DNA from: Acanthaster planci
Lineage: Eukaryota; Echinodermata; Asteroidea; Valvatida; Acanthasteridae
NCBI RefSeq assembly: GCF_001949145.1
Contig: NW_019091566.1
Coordinates: 161,825-225,824, forward strand
Length of the DNA stretch: 64,000 nt
Reading direction: 5' to 3'
Position numbers and translations under genes: made by a program. Every line of letters begins with the position of its first letter. Position 1 is the first letter of the stretch. The notes beneath the pieces were generated by a model. That model was not told the origin of the DNA, searched no databases, and saw only the letters and a program-made list of their open reading frames with translations. Below, in pieces: positions 55,630 to 64,000 of this stretch.

Positions 55630-55832
55630 TTATATAACAGGTTTTGCCCTTACCCAACGTATATTAATAAGCACTGTATGCTCAGTGCTTGTGAAAAAAA
55701 CCTCACAAGCTTACTCGGGTGGGACTCCTGCTTACTAGTGCAGATGTCTTAACGTTGGGTATACGTTGGGCAAGGGCAAAACCTGTTATATAAAATTAAC
55801 ATCTCCCCAACGCAAAAAATACATCTTGAAAA
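55630..55832 (+). mobile_element. Fold-back tRNA-SINE copy with 12-bp target duplication
   Basis: TGGATAATCATT occurs at 55618-55629 and 55833-55844. Between them the left part is a SINE tail and tRNA-like fragment in minus orientation. The right part is the SINE tail in plus orientation ending ATACATCTTGAAAA. The tails form an inverted repeat of about 34 bases around ttatataacaggttttgccc, with one mismatch. This is the family at 38708-38964. Inversion of the 5' part during target-primed reverse transcription (twin priming) would give this structure. Confidence 0.82.
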
Positions 55833-55844
55833 TGGATAATCATT

Positions 55845-56110
55845 GTGATGTCAAATTTGATGTCACTTGATTTCTAAATAATTCCTTGTGATGTCTGTTT
55901 GATGTTGATGATGACTTATGATCGTCATGATGTCAGAGTTTGATGCTGGTTGATGTCACTTGCTTACCAAGTGATACCTTGTGGTGTCACTTTGATGTTG
56001 GTGATGTGTTTTGATGCCTATCAAGTGAAGCCTACTGATGCTCATTTATGGCTTTTTGATGCCTTTTGAGAGCAGTGGTACTGGAAGATGTCTAATGATG
56101 ACTAAATGAT
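55845..56110. repeat. Degenerate GATG-rich simple repeat
   Basis: Strings such as tgatgtcac, ttgatgttg and gatgatgac recur irregularly across about 250 bases, including ccttgtgatgtc and ccttgtggtgtc at about 90-100-base spacing. It looks like an old short-period satellite. Confidence 0.5.
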
Positions 56111-58984
56111 GACTAAATTTTCTGCTAGGGTTCATGACATACATGTGAGAGTGCACCCGTACCTGTTTTACATACAAAGTGTTGATATTCCTTTGTTCTC
56201 CTGTATTTAAGGAAACTTAAACTGAAAATTGTGCTTTTTCTCCAACTAGGATAACTCCTTTGAGCTGGATTTTTGATGATGATATCCTTGACTTTTCCTC
56301 TTCATTTTGCCATGGATAACCTTGACCCCAAAATACCTCAAACTGTTTTTCAGAGAGGGGAAAACATTGTGTGGCTGCGTGTTAGTCCACACAACGCCAT
56401 CATACCCTACATTATGTGGACTTCTTTTGTGCAGAGGTCCACACTATGTAAGCTACACTCCTGTTCACGTGCACTGCTACAGACTATTCATTGTATAGGA
56501 GTACCCAGACCTGAAGCTTTTAGTAAAAAATATTGCAACCAACATACAAGTACATGTACATGCTTGTTTCCCGAGTTTACAATTTTCAATGTATTAAAGA
56601 AAAAGAGATTCTTCTCGTGAAAGTGAGTGGATTCAATTCCTATGAAAATAACTACAATTGACCTGTTGATGAAGACGTGACGGCATGGAACCTGTCAGTG
56701 TTGCAGTGCTGCTGTGGTGGTCCCAAAAACAAACCTGGTGGTGGTCCAGCAGCACAGCACCATACACCGGCAGCTGTAACACAATACAAGCAGTCGGCTA
56801 GGCTTATGGGTGGCTTTTCTAAATTTGAAGTACTTTTGCAGACACTGGATATTTGTTGAAGCATTCCTCCAAAAAACCTTGGCATATTGCTTATCCTTGG
56901 TATATTGCTAACTGGGAAAGTTTTAAAATCTATCCTGAATATGCTGTCCAGAAACAATCCTTTCTACGCATTATTGCACACAAACCTCAAGCCAAGTCTC
57001 AAAGTATGAGGCTCCTCTCCGAACTGCACAATACAGGGGTATGTTTTATTTTATGACAAAAACACAACAAATCATGCCCATAAACTTAATGTGTGGAACA
57101 ATCAATGTAGTGGACAGGAGCCGTGCCAGAAATTTGCATTTTGAGCATGCCTGTACTACAAAACTTGTGTGTGAAGATGCACCATGTTTAGAGTTGAATT
57201 GTCAAGGCACGCCTAATGCTGCATCCCTCTGGGTCAGTCTGAGCGTGTGCAATGATCCCAAAGATGTGCACCTCCAACCCAAGTTTTATTTCCCTGTTGA
57301 ATTTCCCCGGTCAAATCCTCTGCATAAATGCTCTGATAAAGGCTCTAATTAAATCTTCCGATTAAATCCTCTTGACCAGGCTGAACACCAACAAAATGCC
57401 GACGGATCACTGCCTCCAGGTAGTGCACCCACAAGATCCAAATGCATGAAAATTGCCACTGAAGTTTACATAGGCCATCAACTGAACCCCTAAATTCTTT
57501 TGTTTTGTTCCAGGAACTGTGGGTTCCGAGTTTCTGAGCAGAATCGAGTATATAAATTACCAGAGATGACAAATGCAAAAGTTCTCCACATGGTATCCTG
57601 CAGTTTGTTAATTATTCAGGTGGAAAGAGTGAACTATTTTGCCGTCAGGGGAGCTCTATGTGCGAAATTAGCCACAGTTAAAAATCGTTCACGAATGATA
57701 TAATCTGACCACTTGATGCAAATTGTCCAATCCGAGACTGGGACGAAGGTCGTGGGTCATGACACAAAGCAGTAAACATTGGTTGTGGGCCATGACACAG
57801 AGCAGTAAACATGGCAACGTCCATGCGGACGGCATGTGCCTCAACATCCGATGTAGAAAGTGCACTTCTTGATCCAAAGAGTGGCTTGATTTGTGCGGCA
57901 GAGATCGCAAAATCACGGAACAAACCGAGTGCAAGGGACTACTCACAATCTGCACAGACTATGCCTATGGCGAAGCATGTACTGTACATTGGTTTTTGCA
58001 AGACATGCTACCGGAGTTTTTAAAACACATCAATACTGCTAGAAAACCAAAGCTACACGAAGATTCTCCCTCTTAGCTTCATCTTCTTCCCTAAAAATTC
58101 TGGGCTGGATCTAAATTTTCTTCTGGAAGATCCTCAAGACTCTCATGACTCTGGCTTGTCTGGTGTGCTGCCTGTATGTACCCTAGAACTGTGGGATCCG
58201 ACGTTGGCTCCGCTCCCGCGTGGTAGAGGGGCAGACGTCAGACCCCACAGTTCTAAGAGTAGCCTGTATGTTAACTTGAATGCATGCATCATGGACGAAA
58301 GCTGAACTGTTTGTCACCCAACATGGGAAACATGTCAAGGATAAGTTGTTGCAGGCAGAAATTTCTGATGGAGGTAAGCTGCATGACAATTACATTTCAA
58401 TTTGGCAAGGGCATGTTGATTGAAGTAGCTTTCAAAATTTAGTAGTAGTTTAGGTCTGTGTTGGTATTTTAATTTTAGCCCATCATGCCCAAAATTGAAG
58501 CTATTTCTAGTAACTTGGACTCAACAAGTGGACTTTTCCCATGAAATATGCAAATACGGCAGGAGCATGCACATTAATACCACAGGTTGGCAAAGTTGCT
58601 TATATCTACTGTGAGGTAACAATCCAAATAAATCCCCCTGCCAAAGCATGATTCAATCTGACCAGAGCTAGCTAGTAGCATTAAAGAATAGAACAATAAA
58701 CAAGGCCCTTCTCTTCAGCTTTTCCTTGGACTGAAAACAGAGACAGCGCAGAAAATCGTGCCAAAAATGTCTGGCAATGAATAGCGTTTAACAAAATGGT
58801 TATAAAATTAAGAGCACAAGCAAGATGGTTTAAATTGTATTTTCTTTTAAATTTCTTTTCCAGGAATGCTTCGCCAAGCAGCAGAGAGCAAAAGAGATGA
58901 GAATATATTGATAAATCATACACTCAGTTCCTAACAGGGAAAAGCAAGGATCCTGAAGGGTAAGCTGTAGACAAAGTCTACGGC
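56111..58984. other. Non-coding sequence with two small repeats
   Basis: No gene recognised; the longest frame (56273-56620) has no motif. A 33-base unit ending gacacaaagcagtaaacat is duplicated in tandem at about 57748-57812. At 58187-58258 ctagaactgtggg is followed by cccacagttctaag, an imperfect hairpin with G/C-rich loop sequence. Confidence 0.45.
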
Positions 58985-59702
58985 GGTCTATCTACTCAAA
59001 CAGACACTACATATGCAAATTTCCCATGCGCGCATAGCTATTCACTGAAAGACTTTATCATCCAAGGTGCCCCATGACCTCCCACTATGCACTGCGGTCT
59101 TTCTGCCCTTTTTCAGCGCCGCATTGCAACGGACATGTCTTTTAGACATCTTCGAATTTTTCGAGTTTTCCGTTTTCGCTACATGGTTTTGTGTCGACTT
59201 TATCATCCAGTCACCTTTCTGAATAAACCTTTACCTTGTGTGTTTTCATTCGTGTTGGTAAGAGTGCTATTTTCTTGTTTTTTGGTGCCCTTTTTTTCTC
59301 TCTTTTTGTCTGTGTGTGCATTCAGCAGGGATTTACCGTGAGTGCTGCAGGAACGGTCAACTCTACACTCCCCATAGGCCAGGCCACTTGTGTGGTGCGT
59401 TCATTCGATAAAGCAGCCTGTATAATCCACACAACACTTGCTGTATGAGAGAGCGTGTGTTTTCCTTACTGTAGCAGCAATTTTAGGTTATGGCCTAACT
59501 GCTCGAGAGAGCGCTTTCAATTTAGAGTGGTTTAATGAGGACAAGGCCTAGCCGCATGGGTGCTTCACCCCTATATGTGGCTCAGACGAGGACTCCAGCC
59601 TTAACCGCAGGATTTTTCTGACTTACTCTCTGCCCTCTATCAGATGGCCTAGTCAACCGTGCCAACGCCTACCGACCATCGAAGAGGCAATGAGTCGGCT
59701 AT

Positions 59703-60410
59703 TTGAATGCCTACAGCTCACATAGCCGGCGGGCCATTGGGGCTTTTCTCCCCTCGCCGCCAGCAACGGCTGCTTGCCGTCATAGCTCTGCTACACGCAA
59801 GGCCACATCATCGGTAGCACCGGACGACCCAACATCGTCAGGACGGGCCCCCCGCGTTCCACCGGGTCAGTCCCGCCTGATGATTCCACGGTTCCGGGAC
59901 ACCCAACAGGAATTCACTGGGCTTTCTATGCCACCACAGCTTTCGACATCCGCAACCAATCTGCTGCTCCGGCCTCCAGCTTGGTACTCACGGGGAACCG
60001 GAGCCTTCCCCGGCTGGCCCATCGCCCCAAGAAAATGGGGCCTCCGTGCCAGCTAAGTTCCCGTCTGCCCCCCAGAGGATAAATCTCCGACCTCGCCCAC
60101 CGTGTCAGCTGCTAATTCACTCCTGCGTTCTGGACCTGAGGGCGAACAGTCTTCTTCATCGGTCTCTGCAAAATGAGAGAAGAGACGTCATTCCAAGCAT
60201 CGGGAACATCCCCCTTGTACCTTGGATGACAGCGTTTCAGTCTATTACCGAATCTCTGTCCTCCCTCATCCGCTGCCTGAGCGACAAACTCACATCAGCT
60301 TTTACCGCTCTGAAACCGGACCTACCTCTCCCGATTCCTGCAGCCTCACCCCGTCTACAGTCGCAGACGACTACATGCATTTTGAACGTAGAACTCGCCA
60401 AGGTGTAAGT
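59703..60410 (+). pseudogene. DIRS-C ORF1 (gag-like) remnant
   Basis: Two overlapping frames (59703-60056 and 60046-60408) form the counterpart of the DIRS-B gag-like protein. A Ser/Pro/Ala-rich N-terminal half (ATSSVAPDDPTSSGRAPRVP) is followed by WMTAFQSITESLSSLIRCLS, which matches VWMTAFLCINKILSSLVWCL in DIRS-B. One frame change near 60050 separates the halves. It is followed by FTALKPDLPLPIPAAS. No zinc knuckle seen. A nucleic-acid-binding gag role follows from DIRS architecture only. Confidence 0.6.
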
Positions 60411-61384
60411 CAGGTTGGTGTTCCCCTTCCAGAGCATTCTGCTACGTACGGAAGCATCCTTGAATGCCATTCTGACACGACTGCGCTTCAGCCCGAGCAA
60501 CAGAACGGGTCACCAAAAGATGACATGGACTTGTCGGTGACTTCCCCCTTTCAATTTCGATATTCTGGCATGCAGTGATGCTGATTTCTCTTGGATCAAC
60601 GTCCCGTTGTTTCCGGAATGGCCCTTATAGAGGCGATATAAGACCGGACAACAGGGCCCATAGGCCATTCGCGCGGTTGGGGCCTCCTGACTTCCGACTA
60701 TCTTCTCGGCAGGCAAATTTTACCCTAGCACTCTGCGACCCGTTTTGGGAAAGCCTCCTATGGAGACAGGGCCAGGCAATGTGGGTACAACACTGCCTAC
60801 ATCCTGGGCATTAGTTACCGCCATAAATCTCACTTCTCCCCATACTGTTCATGCTGGGTGTCTAATAAGGCCGGCAGTGGGAAAACTCCACACCGCTCGT
60901 GCGCCAGCCTTACTAAGCGCCCGAATGCCCGAACCGCCATGCGCTGTCACCCGTAGTTGGGGACATGCGGGTATGGGTACATACGTGTAGTACATGTACA
61001 TGTCACCGGGCCACCCCTACGTTAGTCGGCGTGACTCCGGTTAACGTATCATGGCTACGCAAGCACAATGCAGACTACAGCGGAGGTATCCAGTCTGCTG
61101 TGCCGCCGAGGTTTCTGTCTACCGTATGTTGTTCAATCGTTCCCATTCCACCCTACACCCGGAACTAGACTCGAGCCAGCCGATCTTTGGAATATTCAAT
61201 AGACACTACACCCTATCATTACACTGGGTGCACCAACCCTCGACTAGTGTCCATCCCACGTCGACAGGTGCGGAGCCAAGAAACAATTTGTCTATGTTGA
61301 AGCAGTCTACCAGATACAACCTTCCCACTTCCGGTGCCTGTTCTCGGAGGCCTGCGGGAGACGATCCCGCACCTTACCCAACCT

Positions 61385-61548
61385 ATGTACTCATATTAGG
61401 TGTGTATTAGGTGTGCTGTGTGTTAATTAATATACCAGGGGATCCCGCTCGACAAGCCTTTGCTCCTTGGGACTCCCCCATTGTAATTTCTTTATTTATG
61501 ACATATTGTATTAGCAGTTAGGTAGTAAATAAAGAATGAATAAATGAA
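61385..61548 (+). mobile_element. Short LINE-like 3' tail
   Basis: The text gggactcccccattgtaatt and ttctttatttatgacatatt, then gtagtaaataaagaatgaat ending in repeated aatgaatga, looks like a LINE 3' end with a short microsatellite tail. No RT sequence is attached. It interrupts DIRS-C. Confidence 0.5.
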
Positions 61549-62994
61549 TGACTCTCCCCAATCGCCATACACCTGGCCTCACGGACGTCTGAGACAACGG
61601 TGATCTACAGGCAGCCTGCCCCATTTCTGGCCATGCCCTTGTAATGACACCATTTGCATTTGGTCCCATTATTGCATCTTTCCTGTCAAAGTTCACGCCT
61701 CCTGTTTTCGAATTCATCGAGCTTTACACCATAGTAGATTTTACACGCGTCTTATTATCTTGTAATTCTGCACTTTCCAAGGGGCTTTCTCGTATTACGT
61801 TGACACACGTATAACCACTTTAACCTATCATGCCTCTCCACAAATCTTCCACACGGCCTCGCTATGCCCGGTTCACTGTCCGGACGCGATATCTTCCAAT
61901 ATGGGCATGTCAAAACTTCATACACGCGTATTATGCCTGTATGCCACGAGTTCTTCCCTAGTGGGCGTGTTCAGACATTTTCACTATGACTATTACGAGG
62001 CCCGACAGAAATTTGTCTGCTGTTGGCCCCAAACTTTATCTTGGCCTCGTGTTATCTGTCCCGATCGCTCCCAGTGTAATCGAAATGAAGAGCTTCACTT
62101 GACTAGTATCACTCTCAATATTCGATAAATAGTCTGTATTCATTGAAATAAATTGATGTGGATTTCAAAGTGAAATTTCGGTCCCCACGTTTAGAGATTT
62201 TGAATGCAAAATACCTCAGTGTATTTCCGGTATGCGCTACTGTTATTGATTTAAATTATCTCAAGAACTCTTCATTTGTGATTCTGTACTTCCCGATTCA
62301 TGAAGTCTGGCTTTGATCCCCCTTTTATGCTGTTTAAATACCCGAAGTTTTTCAATACAGTGACGTCATCAGCCACTCTGAAATAGTTTTCCGGCAACAA
62401 TTCCTTGCCCGAAGATGAGGTAAGTCCATATCAAGCCCACACAACAGTCATTCTTGGGGTTTCAAAAAGAAAAACCTTTCTTCAGGGATAGGTGTAATCC
62501 TGGCCTTCTGCAAACTAACCAGTGGTCACGAAGGATTTCTATGGCTATCTATGACCATAGATATCTATCTATGGCATATCTATGACCAATGAATTCGTGG
62601 ACGGGTTCTCAAATACTGGTTTCAACTGGCACTTCCCAAATTTTTATGACTTACTCCTATGTCCGAACCTTCAGATTTCAGAGACAGAAGTATGTTGCTT
62701 ATCACATTTTAGCTTCGCCAGATAAATTCACTACGGAGGTACGCTCTCCCTATGCCTTGGCCTCCTCAAAATACAGTTGTTCTTATGAACATTGGACTTA
62801 GAGATTAACCCGAAGTTAATCCACATCTCGAAGCCAACAATTTATTAAATAACTACATTGCTTGCTCTCAGAGAAAGATATTATGCTGTAGAACAGACAC
62901 TTCATCAAAATGTGTAAGAGTCAGTTCCTTAAATACCGGACAACTGTCTCTGCGCATTGCTGTCCCTTCCTTCACATGGAACATCTAGCTGCTG

Positions 62995-63345
62995 TTGTCC
63001 TACACCAGACCCCCTCGCCTTCAGGCCTTAGTCGCAGACAATCCTTCTTTTTTCTTCCAACAGGCTGGAGTTGTAGGCTGTGTAAGACCAGCATGGCCCT
63101 CTCTATTAGCCTTTTTTCCAGCAATTGTGTCAGAATTGGCCAGGAAGGATACTTCTCTTTATGTCATTCAGACCTTGCTAACCCTGAAGTCTGACTTTCC
63201 TAGACCGCTAGTATCCCTAACATCCACATTAGGAGCAAACATTTCCCCACTACTAAAGGCTCAACGAAGAGTGTACATTGTAGTGGTTCAGTTCAATTCA
63301 AACACCAAAAAAAGTGCAGTAACCGATTCTATTCTTCTTCTATAA
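62995..63345 (+). CDS. Unrecognised open frame near the DIRS-C right end
   Basis: A frame of 116 codons from a non-ATG start with RLQALVADNPSFFFQQAGVV, VRPAWPSLLAFFPAIVSELA and TSLYVIQTLLTLKSDFPRPL. It has hydrophobic stretches but no motif I know. Its place corresponds to the recombinase end in other DIRS elements, though no DIRS recombinase box is visible. It may be a chance frame. Confidence 0.25.
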   Translation: MSYTRPPRLQALVADNPSFFFQQAGVVGCVRPAWPSLLAFFPAIVSELARKDTSLYVIQTLLTLKSDFPRPLVSLTSTLGANISPLLKAQRRVYIVVVQFNSNTKKSAVTDSILLL

Positions 63346-63594
63346 GACTCGGAAACTGCAGTTTTCAATCATAGCTAGCAACTGTCTGCTGTCACAGTTT
63401 ACCTCATGTGCTTTACCATCGACTCCCATTCCTTGGACAATACATGACTCCAGGTATTTCTTTCCTGGAGTCCTAATTCCAAGCCCTATCTGGCTGGGAA
63501 TTGTGAAGAACATGTTGCTATCTTGATAATGGATGGCCATTTATCCCTTTTACATCTTTTTGTATTCTGTAGCCATCCCACCACCTAGACCGTT

Positions 63595-63920
63595 GCCACT
63601 CTGCATTATGTAGTGACTGTTTGGGTAGGTAGAACGCCGTAGACTTCTCCCCCACAGTAGTGCGGGTCAAGTCAACTAGAGAATACCTACCCAAACAGTC
63701 CTCTCCCGCCCGTCCTCCCCACTTGGCTACAACTTTTTAGTCGCTCTCGAAAAGAAGGGCGAACATGGCGGCAAGACCACAGTGCATAGTGGGAGGTCAT
63801 AGGGCACCTTGGATGATAAAGTCTTTCAGCGAATAGCTATGCATGCATGGGAAATTTGCATATGTAGTGACTGTTTGGGTAGGTATTCTCTAGTAGACTT
63901 GACCCACACTACTACGGGGG
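63595..63920. repeat. DIRS-C internal complementary region and right inverted terminal repeat
   Basis: As in DIRS-B, gactgtttgggtaggtag (63614 on) is followed by tacctacccaaacagtcc (about 63685) to form a hairpin. After that comes the inverse of the left end (63765-63882). The block is highly similar to 25035-25345, with the same order of landmarks. Confidence 0.85.
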
Positions 63921-64000
63921 AGAAGTTTGATTGGTGTGTCTTAGTTTTTACTAAGTTTAAAAATATCTCCTTTATTTGGGAGAAAACGAAACAATCTTGG

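Larger units (their letters stand above)
58985..63920 (+). mobile_element. DIRS-like retrotransposon (DIRS-C) with inverted terminal repeats
   Basis: The left end (ctactcaaacagacact then gcaaatttcccatg, 58992 on) is the inverse of the right end (63760-63882, catgggaaatttgc and agtgactgtttgggtag). Leader and ORF1 match DIRS-B, and a YDYYEARQKF text near 61990 matches YDCYEAKQNY of DIRS-B near 21450. No reverse transcriptase or recombinase motifs could be read between 60600 and 63500. It is therefore either heavily mutated or an internally rearranged, non-autonomous form. Confidence 0.75.

Noticed and set aside
56273-57352. Possible host exons
   Set aside because: Frames with some coding appearance exist and an ag/gt pair can be drawn around 57535-57620, but no protein family was recognised and they do not continue PDE8.

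Overview
This window is eukaryotic, from an animal genome. It holds two exons of a phosphodiesterase-8 (PDE8) type cAMP phosphodiesterase on the + strand, with clean splice sites and matching phase, in a locus otherwise filled by mobile DNA. Penelope-like, DIRS-like, gypsy, LINE and Polinton/Maverick elements occur together with frequent 'acatgtacatg' strings. That mix suggests a marine invertebrate, perhaps a deuterostome such as an echinoderm, hemichordate or cephalochordate. The species cannot be fixed from the sequence alone. Two runs of N (32948-33413 and 47521-48107) mark a draft assembly.

Layout. 0.15-0.71 kb: Ty3/gypsy reverse transcriptase fragment. 1.4-4.7 kb: decayed DIRS-like element (DIRS-A) whose tyrosine recombinase is split by a TTAA-type MITE. 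5.72 kb: PDE8 exon. 8.3-11.3 kb: composite repeat with ~145-bp tandem monomers rich in TGACGTCA and CACGTG palindromes. 11.3-12.3 kb: Penelope-like element with GIY-YIG nuclease. 14.4-14.8 kb: 19-bp minisatellite. 15.1-16.5 kb: internally deleted LINE. 17.8-25.3 kb: second DIRS-like element (DIRS-B) with inverted terminal repeats. 26.6-27.2 kb: second TTAA MITE. 27.30 kb: next PDE8 exon. 28.7 and 30.4 kb: two small MITEs. 32.2-32.6 kb: LINE fragment. 32.9-36.6 kb: third TTAA MITE and a second composite repeat. 36.9-53.9 kb: Polinton/Maverick (adintovirus-like) material. 55.6 kb: fold-back tRNA-SINE. 59.0-63.9 kb: third DIRS-like element (DIRS-C).

The Polinton block is the largest gene cluster. 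It has two different protein-primed-type B-family DNA polymerase genes (36.9-42.5 and 50.5-53.9 kb, both minus strand). Between them lie an integrase, a double-jelly-roll major capsid gene, a packaging ATPase, a zinc-binding HNH-type protein and several small coiled-coil or membrane proteins. Most carry stops or frameshifts, so the block is a fossil virus-like element. I saw no minor capsid (penton) or adenain-type protease gene.

No single active new system is evident. The best leads are: (1) CRE-like and E-box palindrome arrays inside a cAMP phosphodiesterase intron; (2) a nine-residue peptide shared by the Polinton capsid and a neighbouring membrane protein, with two synonymous differences; (3) two divergent polymerases bracketing one capsid set; and (4) a TTAA MITE family whose insertion in DIRS-A defines its target site exactly.
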